A stretch of 64,000 nucleotides of DNA from Paenibacillus puerhi (GCF_009846885.1 NZ_WUWM01000004.1:124001-188000), one strand, 5' to 3'. Shown: positions 1 through 9,132, numbered from the stretch's first letter. The notes: generated by a model not told the origin, from the sequence alone. Translations and numbers: made by a program.

Positions 1-5
1 CGGCT

Positions 6-51
6 AAACCGCTTCCCGCAACCTGAAGTCAGGTTGGCTGGGCAGCGGTTT
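6..51 (-). terminator. Hairpin at the 3' end of the glycosylase gene
   Basis: Arms AAACCGCT (6-13) and AGCGGTTT (44-51) pair around an inner stem CAACCTGA / TCAGGTTG, making one long hairpin that reaches into the stop codon of the glycosylase gene. Only three T follow on the minus strand, so termination is likely but not certain. Confidence 0.45.
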
Positions 52-610
52 ATTCGCGCGCCCTTTCGGAGCTGCCCAGCGATTCCTCCCAGGCCTCCCG
101 CAGCCCGCTCCAGGCCTCCAGCTTGGCCTCGAAGCTCATCGCCCTGGCCGGACTGGAGGACGGTAGCGTACGGTATGTCCGGCCATCAGGCTCGGTAAGC
201 GTTCCGCGCACATGCTTGCGGTACAGCTCCGCGGCTGCGCTTCCGTTGAAGAATACATAGTCCAGCCGCGGATAACGCAAGTACAACTCCTCGAATGCTT
301 GGGCCACGGGCCGGCGTATAGCCGAGTCGAGACTCCCCTGCCGCTCGCAAGACTGCAGCACGTCCCACAGGGCAACCCCCCGCGATAGAGCGAAGCGGAG
401 CCGGGCCTCGTAGTCGGGATCCGGCTCGCCTCCTTCCAGCAAGGCGTAGAGCAGCCGCCAAAACATATTCCGCGGGTGCCCGTAATATTGGCCTGCCCGG
501 AGGGACGCGTCTCCCGGCATGGAGCCAAGGATTAACAGTCGCGAACTGCCGTCAATCTGCGGGGCGAATCCAACTTTAGACGTACCGGGCACTTCGCCGA
601 ATTGCTGCAT
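50..610 (-). CDS. DNA-deoxyinosine (hypoxanthine-DNA) glycosylase, UDG superfamily
   Basis: A base-excision repair enzyme of the uracil-DNA glycosylase fold; members of this family remove hypoxanthine or uracil from DNA. The protein has the N-terminal block LILGSMPG followed by QYYGHPRNMFW, which lines the base pocket in the family, and the C-terminal SSSPAR block that corresponds to the DNA-intercalating motif. About 186 residues, the usual length for the family. I start at the ATG at 610 because AAGGAAGGAG lies ten bases upstream; the frame stays open a further 17 codons without a good site. It follows the methyltransferase gene by about 60 bases on the same strand, so the two may be cotranscribed. 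The family is clear; the exact damaged base removed is inferred. Confidence 0.85.
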   Translation of the reverse strand: MQQFGEVPGTSKVGFAPQIDGSSRLLILGSMPGDASLRAGQYYGHPRNMFWRLLYALLEGGEPDPDYEARLRFALSRGVALWDVLQSCERQGSLDSAIRRPVAQAFEELYLRYPRLDYVFFNGSAAAELYRKHVRGTLTEPDGRTYRTLPSSSPARAMSFEAKLEAWSGLREAWEESLGSSERARE

Positions 611-672
611 CTGACTACCGCTCCTTCCTTGTACGAATCTATATGCATCAGCCCGGGCCACCCTTGCCTTAG

Positions 673-1893
673 TTAACCGCCAGCTTCCGGCTCCCCTATG
701 CCAAGAAGATCGCCCAACGCACGCTCCAGGTAAGGATCGGCTCCTATGAAATCACGGAATCGCACATACTCGGCCTCCAGCTTGTTCCGCTCGGCAGAAA
801 CAGCGGCTTTGGAGGCTTTGCCGCTGCCGCTCTTCACGGCACGGATCAACAAATTTTTGGGCGTATGCTCCAAATCGATAAACTCCATCAGCTGGGTTTT
901 ATAGCCAGCCAGCTCCAGCAGACGGGCCCGCAGCGCGTCCGTCGCCAAGGCGGAGAACCGCTCCTTCAGGATGCCGTGCTGGAGCAAGGGAGCGAGCGCG
1001 TCGCTCCGCACTTGTCGGAACAGCTCGTGCTGACAGCAGGGAACCGATAAGATAACCGAAGCATTCCACCGAACCGCTTTATCAAGCGCGGCATCCGTAG
1101 CCGTATCGCATGCGTGCAGGGTCACGACCATATCTACCCGCTCGAACTCCTCATACTGGGCGATATCGCCCACCAGGAACCGAAGCCGGTCATAGCCGAG
1201 CCGGCCGGCCAGCTCGTTGCAGAAGCGGATGACGTCCTCCTTCAGATCGAGCCCCACAATCTGCAAGTCCAGGCCGCGCATCACATGGAGATAGTGATAC
1301 AGTGCGAACGTTAAGTAGGACTTGCCGCAGCCAAAGTCGACAATATGCAGCTTCCGGCCTTCCGGCAGATGCGGCAGCACATCCGCGATCATCTCAAGGA
1401 ACCGGTTGATCTGACGGAACTTATCGTACTTCTTGGCCAGTACTTTCCCGTCCGCGTTCATGATGCCCAGCTCGACGAGAAAAGGTACGGGCACTCCTTC
1501 CTCCAGCTCATAATTCTTCTTGCGGTTATGGGCGAGCGGCTGCGCTGCGGCTGCCTGCTTCGTCGGCGGCTTTTGAAGAATAGCCAGCTTGCCCTTTTTG
1601 CTGAGCAATACTTGATAATCCGCTTCACTAGCCTGAAGCAGGCCTTGCCGGAACGACCCGCCCAGCCAATCGGCGAGTTTCTGCGCCGTCTCGGCCTGCT
1701 GAATATTTTCGTGCTGCACCTTGGCGCCGCTATATAGGCTGAATTGGTAGAACGGCTCGCCTTTGAGCGCCACCGGCTTCACGGTCACCTTGCTCGCTCC
1801 TCCCGGCTCGCTGCGCCTGGGCTGACTTAGAGTCGCCTGAATCAGGCTTTGTCCGCTCACGAGACGATCTAGAAGTTCATACAGTTCCTGCAT
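673..1893 (-). CDS. Class I SAM-dependent methyltransferase (Methyltransf_32 type)
   Basis: A Rossmann-fold methyltransferase of about 406 residues. The SAM-binding glycine loop is visible as HIVDFGCGKSYLT, the acidic strand-2 end as IVGLDLKEDV, and a later MVVTLHACDTATD block is typical of the Methyltransf_32 family, which includes GSTCD-like proteins. The N-terminal 130 residues are a separate, less conserved region that may bind the substrate. The substrate is not known; a nucleic acid target would fit the neighbouring repair glycosylase but this is only inference. I prefer the ATG at 1893, with GGAG nine bases upstream, over an ATG seven codons earlier that lacks a ribosome binding site. 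Confidence 0.8.
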   Translation of the reverse strand: MQELYELLDRLVSGQSLIQATLSQPRRSEPGGASKVTVKPVALKGEPFYQFSLYSGAKVQHENIQQAETAQKLADWLGGSFRQGLLQASEADYQVLLSKKGKLAILQKPPTKQAAAAQPLAHNRKKNYELEEGVPVPFLVELGIMNADGKVLAKKYDKFRQINRFLEMIADVLPHLPEGRKLHIVDFGCGKSYLTFALYHYLHVMRGLDLQIVGLDLKEDVIRFCNELAGRLGYDRLRFLVGDIAQYEEFERVDMVVTLHACDTATDAALDKAVRWNASVILSVPCCQHELFRQVRSDALAPLLQHGILKERFSALATDALRARLLELAGYKTQLMEFIDLEHTPKNLLIRAVKSGSGKASKAAVSAERNKLEAEYVRFRDFIGADPYLERALGDLLGIGEPEAGG

Positions 1894-1945
1894 CGTTTTT
1901 GCTCCATTCTTCATTCTTCATTCGGGTAGGGTAACGCTCCAAACA

Positions 1946-4306
1946 TTAGGGGCCGGGACTGAAGAAGCCGGGACTGTCAGCTTTGCCGCCGCTGACTAAG
2001 CCGCCCGCGTCCGGACAAGCTGCGCAGCCGAACCGGATCTGAAAGCTTGTCCCCTCCGGACTCGTCTGCCACGTTATTTTGGCCTGATGACGCGCGGCGA
2101 TACTGAAGCAGACCGCAAGTCCGAGGCCCGTCCCCTGCTCCTTCGTCGTAAAAAACGGCGTGCCGAGCTTGGCTACGACATCCTGGTCCATCCCATGCCC
2201 CTGGTCGGTCACATCCAGCACGACATCCCCCTCGGCGTCCCTGAAAGTTCCGATCTGCAGCCGCCCCCCCGGCTCCATCGCTTCAAGCCCGTTCAATGCC
2301 AGATTCAGGATCATCTGCCGGACTTCCTTCTCATCCAGCTCCAACTGCCCGCAATCGCTCAGTTCCAGCTGCACTTCCTTACCGGATAAGGTCGCCTCCG
2401 CTTGGATAAGCGGGTAGATGGCCTCGATGACCTCGTTCAGCCGAAGCCACCGACGGTCAGTTGTTTTGTTTTTGGCAAGGGCCAGAAATTCGCTGATGAT
2501 ATCGTTAGCCCGGTCGAGCTCCTGAATCATGATATCGATGACTTCTTCCGCCGGCACTTTCCGCTTCTGCCCCATCAGTTGGAGAAACCCGCGGACCGTT
2601 GTCATCGGATTGCGGACTTCATGTGCGATGCCAGCCGCCATCTCGCCGATCAAGTGAAGCCGGTCGAGCCGCCCAAGCTCCTGCTCCAGCAGGGCACGGT
2701 CGGTTATATCTATAATAACCGCAAGCAGGCACGGCCCCTCCGGCGTTTCGATCGTTTCCGTGGACAGCAATCCAGTCCGCATCTCTCCTCCCTTCGACCG
2801 GTACTGCACCTGGATATTACCCGGCCCCAGGCTCCCGCTCGGAGGGGAGGAAAGCTCGACCACAGCTCCGGCTTCCGTAGTCAGCTGCAAATCCCAAGGC
2901 TTCGCGATCATTTCCTCAAGAGCATATCCGGTATACTGCTGCCAGCTTTCATTGACATCCAGATAGGTATAGTCCCGAAGGGAAAGGATCGCCATCAAGC
3001 TTGGGCTTGCCTGAAAAATCTTATAAAACTTCTCGTGCGAGTTATGGACCTCCTGCAGCATCTCCCGCCGCTCCGTCATATCCTGCACGTAAATATTCAT
3101 CGCCTGAGCGCCGGGATATACCCGTATCTCCAGCCACTTCCCGATAAAAGGCGAATAGACCTCATCCCTCATCGCTTCTCCCCGCCGTAAAGCCTCCATA
3201 ATCAGCTCGTACCCGCCCGATTCCGAGATGGGAATGAACGACCATATCGAACAACCGTGCGCAAGCTCCCGGGATACGCCAACCTGCGCTTCGGCGGAGC
3301 CGTTCATGTACATAATACGGCCTTCATGGTCCAGCGTATAGAACGCATCGGTGATGCTCTCCAATATATCGTTGATCCGGTCGTAAGAGGCTTGAAGCCG
3401 CGCATTCGCTTCCTGCAGGTCCTTCGTGCGCTGATCTACAGCCAGCTCCAGCCTGGCGAAGCTCTGCTTGCGCTCCGTGCTATCCCTGACTGCGCAAACA
3501 TACACGGGCCGCTCCTCGACAAAGGCAACGCCCAGCTGCAGATCGACCGGAAAGGCAAGGCCGTCCTTGCGCACGCCTACCGACTCTGCAGCCGCGGATA
3601 CCTGCTGGGCAAGAAAGGGTCCGTTCATATCCGGGCCTCCTCCCAGCCCGCCGAATCCGAGCAGCAGGCGCGACACGTGCAGCCCCTTCATTTCACCCAT
3701 TCCATAACCGAACATGCGGATAGCGGCCGGATTGGCAGCCAAAATAAGGCCCTCATCGCTTAAGGTGAAGATGCTGTCAATGGACGTATCGCCGATCGCC
3801 CGGGCCATAGCCTCCGCATGCATCAACCGGCGGGAGGAAGCCAGAAGACGGGCGTGGGCCGTCTCCAGCTCTGCGGTATGCCGGCTGATCAGCTCCTTCT
3901 GCCTCGCCAATTCCATCCGGTCCTTATAGATAGATACGAATTGGCCGACCTTCAGCCTCAGAACCTGCGGACAGACGGGCTTGAATATAAAGTCAATCCC
4001 CCCTGCCTCATACCCCCGCAGCATATGCTCGTGATCATGACTCAACGCCGTTACAAAAATAACGGGAATCTGTTTGGACCGTTCCCTAGCCTTCAGCAGC
4101 TTCACCGCTTCGAATCCGTTCATACCCGGCATCTGGACGTCCATCAGAATCAGAGCGTAGTCAGCCCGAAGCACTTTGCGCAAGGCTTCCTCACCGGAGC
4201 CGGCCGTATCGGTTGTATAGTGATCGTCCTGCAAAATGGAGACCATAGCCAACCGGTTCTCGGCACGGTCGTCTACAATCAAGATGTTCACTGGCGGCTG
4301 CGGCAT
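1946..4306 (-). CDS. Hybrid sensor histidine kinase: receiver, PAS repeats, HisKA, HATPase
   Basis: A cytoplasmic 786-residue sensor with an unusual order: the receiver domain comes first. Residues 5-120 form the receiver with acidic pair VDDR, phospho-acceptor Asp56 in LILMDVQMPG and Lys109 in FIFKPV. Three PAS-like regions follow (about 165-280, 308-420, 430-550), then a HisKA helix with the histidine near residue 560 (GIAHEVRNPMTT) and a C-terminal ATPase with the N box (NLALNGLEAM), G1 box (DQGHGM) and G2 box (GTGLGLAV). The kinase core resembles KinA/KinE-type sporulation kinases. No membrane segment is visible, so it should sense an internal signal. AGGAGAG sits ten bases before the ATG. 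There is no partner regulator next to it. The last 25 residues, rich in Gly and Pro, look disordered. Confidence 0.88.
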   Translation of the reverse strand: MPQPPVNILIVDDRAENRLAMVSILQDDHYTTDTAGSGEEALRKVLRADYALILMDVQMPGMNGFEAVKLLKARERSKQIPVIFVTALSHDHEHMLRGYEAGGIDFIFKPVCPQVLRLKVGQFVSIYKDRMELARQKELISRHTAELETAHARLLASSRRLMHAEAMARAIGDTSIDSIFTLSDEGLILAANPAAIRMFGYGMGEMKGLHVSRLLLGFGGLGGGPDMNGPFLAQQVSAAAESVGVRKDGLAFPVDLQLGVAFVEERPVYVCAVRDSTERKQSFARLELAVDQRTKDLQEANARLQASYDRINDILESITDAFYTLDHEGRIMYMNGSAEAQVGVSRELAHGCSIWSFIPISESGGYELIMEALRRGEAMRDEVYSPFIGKWLEIRVYPGAQAMNIYVQDMTERREMLQEVHNSHEKFYKIFQASPSLMAILSLRDYTYLDVNESWQQYTGYALEEMIAKPWDLQLTTEAGAVVELSSPPSGSLGPGNIQVQYRSKGGEMRTGLLSTETIETPEGPCLLAVIIDITDRALLEQELGRLDRLHLIGEMAAGIAHEVRNPMTTVRGFLQLMGQKRKVPAEEVIDIMIQELDRANDIISEFLALAKNKTTDRRWLRLNEVIEAIYPLIQAEATLSGKEVQLELSDCGQLELDEKEVRQMILNLALNGLEAMEPGGRLQIGTFRDAEGDVVLDVTDQGHGMDQDVVAKLGTPFFTTKEQGTGLGLAVCFSIAARHQAKITWQTSPEGTSFQIRFGCAACPDAGGLVSGGKADSPGFFSPGP

Positions 4307-4416
4307 GTTGAACTCTCCTGTTTCCTGTATTCGTTCCAGCTTTCACGTTGGGCTCAGGTCATATAGCTTCTTCTTGGTATGTTCGATGACCCTGCGGCGC
4401 TATCCTTCCCCTGCGT

Positions 4417-4459
4417 AAAAAAAACCGCAAAAAGCCCGCCGGCTGATGCAGGCGAGCCT
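4417..4459 (-). terminator. Rho-independent terminator after the kinase-fold gene
   Basis: On the minus strand GCTCGCC and GGCGGGC (4451-4457 with 4434-4440) form a stem followed by TTTTTGCGG and then eight T. It lies about 80 bases past the stop of the kinase-fold gene and before the hybrid kinase gene. Confidence 0.7.
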
Positions 4460-4539
4460 TGAAACCTAACTGGAGCGGAATGCTTAACGCTACGCAGAAG
4501 GAGCGCTCTTCGTTGCATCACTCCGCGGGATCAAGCCGC

Positions 4540-5223
4540 CTAGACGCGCTGTCGCTTTCTCCAATACCGATATCCTCTGCGCACCGTATTCAGCAGCGGA
4601 TCCGGCACCCGGAGCCGGCTTAGCCAAGGACGATAAAATCGTCGGTACGCCCGCTTGAGATCATCCCACATCAGGCAAGGCTCCTGCTTGAGAAAGTCGG
4701 ACACATCCACAACCTTGCCTCTTCCGTTCTGAAGCATCACATTTTTGCCGTGTACGTCATGGGGATTCAGCCCCTTGCTACGCGCGTAGCTCAGCGCCTG
4801 ATCGATGTCCAGAATGACCTGCCGGGGAATCGGAATGCCACGGCGCAGGCATTGATATAAAGTGATGCCGGTTAACCGGCGCAGCACCAAATAGCCTGCG
4901 CCGCTATGCAGGCATTCGGAATAGGCCGGGTGGCTTCCTAGCCGCCGGTATACCTCCGCTTCTTCCTCCAGCCCCGGCCTTCCCGGAGCGTAGACCTTCA
5001 CGACCAGCTCCGGCTGTTCGGGATGAGCCAGCACGGCGGCATAATTACCGACTCCCACCGTTGTCCATGGAGCTGGCACCCGGTATGCCTGAATCGGCTC
5101 GTGATGGTGTATGCTCGCAATCTTCAGCTCCGGCAGCAGCTCCTCTTCGATCGCCCGGATGAATTTTTGCATGCCAGAGAGGCCGGATTCATCTCCTCCC
5201 GCAATGCCTCTCCCATTTCCCAT
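4540..5223 (-). CDS. Small protein-kinase-fold protein (YrzF-like)
   Basis: A protein of about 227 residues with a shortened eukaryotic-type kinase fold. Visible pieces are the nucleotide-loop region TVGVGNYAAV, the lysine strand LVVKVYAPG, the catalytic-loop-like GLNPHDVHGKNVML (HD-H-K-N order resembling HxDxxxxN) and the metal-binding-like VVDVSDF. It resembles the Bacillus YrzF family of putative serine/threonine kinases; lipopolysaccharide-kinase-like and aminoglycoside-kinase-like proteins share these motifs, so the phosphorylated substrate is unknown. The start is uncertain: the ATG at 5223 has AAGGAAG 13 bases upstream, the ATG at 5172 has GGAGGAG at about 20. Conserved sequence begins after 5172. 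It has its own downstream terminator. Confidence 0.65.
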   Translation of the reverse strand: MGNGRGIAGGDESGLSGMQKFIRAIEEELLPELKIASIHHHEPIQAYRVPAPWTTVGVGNYAAVLAHPEQPELVVKVYAPGRPGLEEEAEVYRRLGSHPAYSECLHSGAGYLVLRRLTGITLYQCLRRGIPIPRQVILDIDQALSYARSKGLNPHDVHGKNVMLQNGRGKVVDVSDFLKQEPCLMWDDLKRAYRRFYRPWLSRLRVPDPLLNTVRRGYRYWRKRQRV

Positions 5224-5430
5224 ACCTTGTTCGAATCTTCCTTCCCGGCCTAGCCCGCTCCGGCAACCCCGGACGTCACGCTGAAGCTTCTTGTTTCTGC
5301 TCTCTCTATTGTAGCATAACAAGTCCAAGGGACGCCGTTCCAAATTCGTCCGACCGTCACGGCCGACTGACGTTCGAGGGCCAGCGGCAGACAGCCATGC
5401 AGGCTTGCCTGTTCGAGGCTAACCTAGATC

Positions 5431-6003
5431 TTAGGTCTCGGGGAGGATCAATCCGTTAAGCTTGACATGCGCCCGGAACATGTCCAGTGAAGAGGGACGT
5501 TCCCAGGCCCGGGCTTGCTTCAGGGCGCGCGGACAATGAATAAAGCATTCCTCTACCTCGACGCCAACGGCCAGTTGAGGAGCTTTGCCGCCGGCCTGCA
5601 GGCTACCCAGCAGCTCCTCATCGCGGGTGATCCAGGCGCGTCCGTTGATCCGCATCACCTCCTCCATACCGGGGATCACAAATAGCATGCCGACATGAGG
5701 GTTATCGAGCAGGTTCAGCAGGGAATCGATTCTCCGATTGCCGGGACGCTCCGGGTACAGGAGCCGGCTGTCATCAAGCACCGTTACGAATCCCGGGGCA
5801 TCCCCGCGGGGGGAGACGTCGCATTGCCCGTCTTTCCCTGAGGTAGATAAGAAAAACAGCGGAGATTTAGCGATAAAGCCCCGAATATGGCTGTCGATCT
5901 GAGCGACGCTCTTCTTGACGACAGCCTCATGGGGCTCTCCGACCAAAGTCCTGAGTTCTTCTCTGGATGAGATGGTACTCGCGAATGGTATCGCAGCTTC
6001 CAT
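5431..6003 (-). CDS. FMN-dependent PPOX-type flavoprotein (MSMEG_1061 family)
   Basis: A pyridoxamine-5'-phosphate-oxidase-like split-barrel protein of 190 residues. Family features are the opening ISSREELRTLVGEPH, the FFLSTSGKDGQCDVSPRGD block and RPGNRRIDSLLNLLDNPHVG that contact the flavin phosphate, and RINGRAWITRD near the end. Members bind FMN and reduce or oxidise small molecules; the physiological substrate is not known. AGGGAG lies ten bases before the ATG at 6003. It is a single gene, divergent from cotD. Confidence 0.8.
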   Translation of the reverse strand: MEAAIPFASTISSREELRTLVGEPHEAVVKKSVAQIDSHIRGFIAKSPLFFLSTSGKDGQCDVSPRGDAPGFVTVLDDSRLLYPERPGNRRIDSLLNLLDNPHVGMLFVIPGMEEVMRINGRAWITRDEELLGSLQAGGKAPQLAVGVEVEECFIHCPRALKQARAWERPSSLDMFRAHVKLNGLILPET

Positions 6004-6212
6004 AAACGCTCACTCCCTATCGCATAGGCCGAGATTCCCTCGGCTTTGTTGCTTCCAGTGTACCTGTTTTCAGCCTGGGAGAAAAGATGCGGAGCAGCGT
6101 CTGCGAGCAGCCCTGGCATAAAATTTGGCTTCATAGGGACATTCGAACAGACGCCGGGTATCTGTACGCCATACAATAACCTAGATCAACCACCAAAGGA
6201 GAGTGAAGTACA

Positions 6213-6428
6213 ATGCATTACTGCCATAACTGTCCGCCGCTGAGTCCGATCGTGACAGCACCCACCCAGCTGTATAATAACTTCTACTATCCGCAGGCTC
6301 AGCCTATCGTACATCCCGTCGAGGTCATCAACCAGCATCATTGCGTTCCCGTTCCACAGCATTATGTGACCTATTCAGAAAAGGATGTCACCGTCAGCAG
6401 CGTGAAGAAGCGGAAGAAAAGAAAATAG
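6213..6428 (+). CDS. CotD-like spore coat protein
   Basis: A 71-residue protein that starts MHYCHNC and is rich in His, Pro, Tyr and Val, ending in a strongly basic tail KKRKKRK. The length, the opening and the PIVHPVEV-type repeats match the CotD family of inner spore-coat proteins, which are made in the mother cell under SigK in Bacillus. AAAGGAG sits ten bases before the ATG. No clear SigK promoter was identified. The family is small and variable, so this is a likely rather than certain call. It indicates that the organism forms endospores. Confidence 0.7.
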   Translation: MHYCHNCPPLSPIVTAPTQLYNNFYYPQAQPIVHPVEVINQHHCVPVPQHYVTYSEKDVTVSSVKKRKKRK

Positions 6429-6451
6429 CGTCTCTGATCGGGGCATAGCCT

Positions 6452-6506
6452 GTGTCAGCCCTGACACGGCAGGGCTTCCTCCTTGCCTTCCGGCGCGAGG
6501 AAGCCC
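6452..6506 (+). other. Two adjacent hairpins after cotD
   Basis: GTGTCAG / CTGACAC (6452-6467) forms a short hairpin and GGGCTTCCTC (6472-6481) pairs perfectly with GAGGAAGCCC (6497-6506). No T run follows on the plus strand, so this may stabilise the cotD message 3' end or end it inefficiently. Confidence 0.4.
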
Positions 6507-6514
6507 CCGGAATT

Positions 6515-6544
6515 GAAAAAACCGCGAGCGCTAGGGCCCGCGGT
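6515..6544 (-). terminator. Rho-independent terminator of the 91-residue helical protein
   Basis: ACCGCG (6521-6526) and CGCGGT (6539-6544) form the stem; on the minus strand it is followed by TTTTTT. It lies about 65 bases after the stop of the helical protein gene. Confidence 0.6.
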
Positions 6545-6608
6545 ATGTCGTCTGGCAGTCCGATTCAGACTCGGCGCCATTGTTTCAGCTGCTTGTACGG
6601 CGTCAGGT

Positions 6609-6884
6609 TTACTCCTCCTTGCGCGGAGGCTGGCTGTACAATGCCGCTTCATCCTCCGCCAGAGATGCGGCCGCCAGTTGGACAGGCTGTTCGTTGTCGC
6701 TGCCTGCCGCTTGCTCCAGGGCGCGGTGCGCCTTCTCTATAGCCGTCTCCGCCTGCTCGATCATTTGCTGCGAGGGATGGGACTGAGCCTGTTTCACGGC
6801 ATGATGAGCCTTCTCCACCGAGTTTTGCGCTTGCGAGATCGGATTCTGCGATTGCAGGCTGGAATCATATTCGTACTTGGTCAT
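6609..6884 (-). CDS. Small helical protein with an internal repeat, function unknown
   Basis: A 91-residue, Ala/Gln/Glu-rich protein. Two copies of a pattern can be seen: AQNSVEKAHHAVKQAQ and AETAIEKAHRALEQAA, so the protein is probably a pair of amphipathic helices or a short coiled coil. It has no Cys and no signal peptide. I do not recognise a named family; such small soluble proteins are often stress or sporulation proteins in Paenibacillus. The ATG at 6884 has AAGGAG nine bases upstream, which decides the start. It follows the monooxygenase gene with a 59-base gap and has its own terminator. Confidence 0.65.
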   Translation of the reverse strand: MTKYEYDSSLQSQNPISQAQNSVEKAHHAVKQAQSHPSQQMIEQAETAIEKAHRALEQAAGSDNEQPVQLAAASLAEDEAALYSQPPRKEE

Positions 6885-6943
6885 TTCACACATCTCCTTC
6901 TTAGTAAAGTCCATGCCGTTAATGTGAGATAAGCAAGCCTGTT

Positions 6944-8083
6944 TTATTCGGCGGCCTGGCTGCATCCAGCTTCTTCCAGAGGCCGGGATAGAGCCTCCCT
7001 CTCTGCTTGCTCACCGCGTGCCTGCTCCATCTGCGCCGTTACATAGAGAGCATCCCCCGCTGCGCCGCGGATTAACGCTGAAGCCCGGGAACGCATCCAA
7101 GGCAGGCCTATATAAAACAACCCCCTCACCGGACTAACCCCGCTCTGATGCAGCGGCCCGCCTTGTCCGTCTAGCGCTCCGTCCACTTGAAGCCAGCTGT
7201 AATCGGAGTGGAAGCCGGTGGCCCAGATGATATTCGGCACCTCAAGCGAGGAGCCGTCCGCGAAGCGCACGGCGCGCCCGGACGCACCCGTTGCCCGGGG
7301 CAGCCTTCCGATCGCTCCCTGCCTGATGCTCTGCGCCAATCCGCGTCCGAAGATCGGATCGGGCTGTTTGCGCAGCCATCTGCCCGGCAGGGAATGCCCC
7401 GGCACGTGAAGCAACCCCAGCCTATCCATCCAGTAAAATATGCTGCGCCCCAGCAGCCGGAGCGGCAGCACACGCATGCTCCTTTCCGATGCCGACAGCC
7501 ATACCTCCCGGCCTTCTTCAGCCAATTCCAGAGCAATTTGTGCCCCCGAATTCCCCGCCCCGACGACGAGTACGGGCCCAGGCTGCAGCTGGCCAGGATA
7601 CCGGTAGGCGCTGGAGTGCAGCTGAAGAACCGACTCGTCGAGTGAAGCGGACAGCTTCGGCACGGCAGGCTCCTGGAACGGACCTGTTGCCACAAGCAGC
7701 TGATCGGCGTACAGGCTCTCACCGGTTGCCAGCTGCACGCGGAAGCGCCGGCCTTGCAGCGCAACCTCCGTTACACGGGCGTCGTACCGGACCGGGATAT
7801 CGAAGTGCTGCTTATACCTGTATAAATAATCGGCAATTTCGTCTTTGGTCGGAAAGCCGTCCGGATCTCCGGTTAAGGAAAGACCGGGAAGCTCGCTGCA
7901 GCGGCGAGGTGTAAAGAGAGTGAGCGAGTCGTATCGAACTCGCCAGCTCTCGCCCGCCTCGGAGGAGCTGTCCAGGCAAACAAACGATATGCCCTGCTTG
8001 CGCAGCTGATACGCGGCCGCCAGCCCGGCTTGACCCGCCCCTACAATGACGACTTGTACGGATTGTTCGGCCAATGTCCTCAT
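6944..8083 (-). CDS. FAD-dependent monooxygenase / NAD(P)-binding oxidoreductase (CzcO-like)
   Basis: A flavoprotein of about 379 residues with two dinucleotide-binding motifs: VVIVGAGQAGLAAA at the N-terminus for FAD and VLVVGAGNSGAQIA in the middle for NADPH. The IIWATGFHSDY motif near the end is the ATG motif of flavin-containing and Baeyer-Villiger-type monooxygenases. It likely oxygenates or reduces a small lipophilic or metal-chelating molecule; the substrate cannot be told. The ATG at 8083 follows a G-rich GGGG stretch; an in-frame TTG seven codons earlier is less likely. The AT-rich stretch 8130-8180 upstream is a plausible promoter region but no clean hexamers were found. Confidence 0.8.
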   Translation of the reverse strand: MRTLAEQSVQVVIVGAGQAGLAAAYQLRKQGISFVCLDSSSEAGESWRVRYDSLTLFTPRRCSELPGLSLTGDPDGFPTKDEIADYLYRYKQHFDIPVRYDARVTEVALQGRRFRVQLATGESLYADQLLVATGPFQEPAVPKLSASLDESVLQLHSSAYRYPGQLQPGPVLVVGAGNSGAQIALELAEEGREVWLSASERSMRVLPLRLLGRSIFYWMDRLGLLHVPGHSLPGRWLRKQPDPIFGRGLAQSIRQGAIGRLPRATGASGRAVRFADGSSLEVPNIIWATGFHSDYSWLQVDGALDGQGGPLHQSGVSPVRGLFYIGLPWMRSRASALIRGAAGDALYVTAQMEQARGEQAEREALSRPLEEAGCSQAAE

Positions 8084-8286
8084 CCCCCATCTTGAATGTT
8101 GCAATTACAGCTTCATACCTTCAGCTCGCCATGACCATTTCATAACATATGAGCATATATTCATATATTAAGGCGGGCTGTTCACTCTGTCAATATCCAA
8201 TTATGCAGGTCAGCGTAACTCGGACTCTCAGCTTTGCATCCTGGAACCCCCGGGGCAGCCTGCCTCCGCTTCCCCAGGGGACCCGC

Positions 8287-9132
8287 TTAGAAGAGATCGA
8301 GCTGGCGAGGAGCCATCGGCTCGGTCGGCATGCCGAGCATCCTCATCAGCTCCAATCCGTTGGAGGCCGCATCCCCTCCGGAATTGTTGTTGAAGATCAC
8401 GCAGATTTCCTTGGTTTGTTTGGCAAGAGCCGACAAGTGTTCCTTCCATTCCAGCAATTCGGCTTCCTTGTACCGGTACAAATAACGAACCTCTCTCCAA
8501 TTCGGTCCGCCTCCCTGATTCCAGTTCGCCGCATCCCTTCCATGCATCCGAACGATGGTTACCTCCGGATTCGTAGGTGCGGGTACGGTCGGGATCGAGC
8601 CTTCTCCGGCTTGAGGCTCATCGCAGATGCTGTGAATCCAGCCCTCCCGGGACATGAAGGCCAGTGTCTTATCCCTCATATCAGAGGTAAACCAGCTCTG
8701 ATGACGGAATTCCAGCGCTGCGGGTATATCGCCCATCAGCCGCTTGGCCTCTCGAAGCGCCTCGACATTCGCCCGATTACAGTCGAACCAGGGCGGGTAT
8801 TGAAATAAGACGCACTTCAGCTTCCCGGCTTCCAGTACCGGCTGTATGGATTCGCGGAACGCCTCGAACATCGTCTCCCTGTCCGCGAAGGGGACGGGTC
8901 CCCGGGAATGGCCGGTCATGCCCTGGTAGGCCTTCACGACAAACACGAAATCCTCAGGCGTTTCCATCGTCCAACGTGTATAATTTTCCTTCGATTGCAC
9001 GGCATAAAAGGAGCTGTCCACCTCGACAACACTGAAATACCGGCTATATGTCTTCAGCTTATGCTTGCCTCCCAGACCCGCGCCGTACAGATCCGTGTGA
9101 TCCCCCCAGCCCGTGAGCCCGATGCGAATCAT
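8287..9132 (-). CDS. DUF72 (YecE-like) protein
   Basis: A TIM-barrel-like protein of about 281 residues. Family hallmarks are the opening IRIGLTGWGDHTDLY, the conserved FSVVEVDSSFYAVQ strand, AFRESIQPV..KLKCVLFQYPPWF and the late VIFNNNSGGDAASNGLEL, which matches the usual NN...G.A..NA ending. The biochemical role of DUF72 is unknown; the fold resembles xylose-isomerase-like barrels. The ATG at 9132 has GGGTGAGG just upstream. Divergent from the EcsC-family gene. Confidence 0.85.
   Translation of the reverse strand: MIRIGLTGWGDHTDLYGAGLGGKHKLKTYSRYFSVVEVDSSFYAVQSKENYTRWTMETPEDFVFVVKAYQGMTGHSRGPVPFADRETMFEAFRESIQPVLEAGKLKCVLFQYPPWFDCNRANVEALREAKRLMGDIPAALEFRHQSWFTSDMRDKTLAFMSREGWIHSICDEPQAGEGSIPTVPAPTNPEVTIVRMHGRDAANWNQGGGPNWREVRYLYRYKEAELLEWKEHLSALAKQTKEICVIFNNNSGGDAASNGLELMRMLGMPTEPMAPRQLDLF

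Noticed and set aside
2402-3190. Long plus-strand frames opposite the hybrid kinase
   Set aside because: Shadow frames caused by GC-rich codon use; the minus strand encodes a continuous recognisable kinase.
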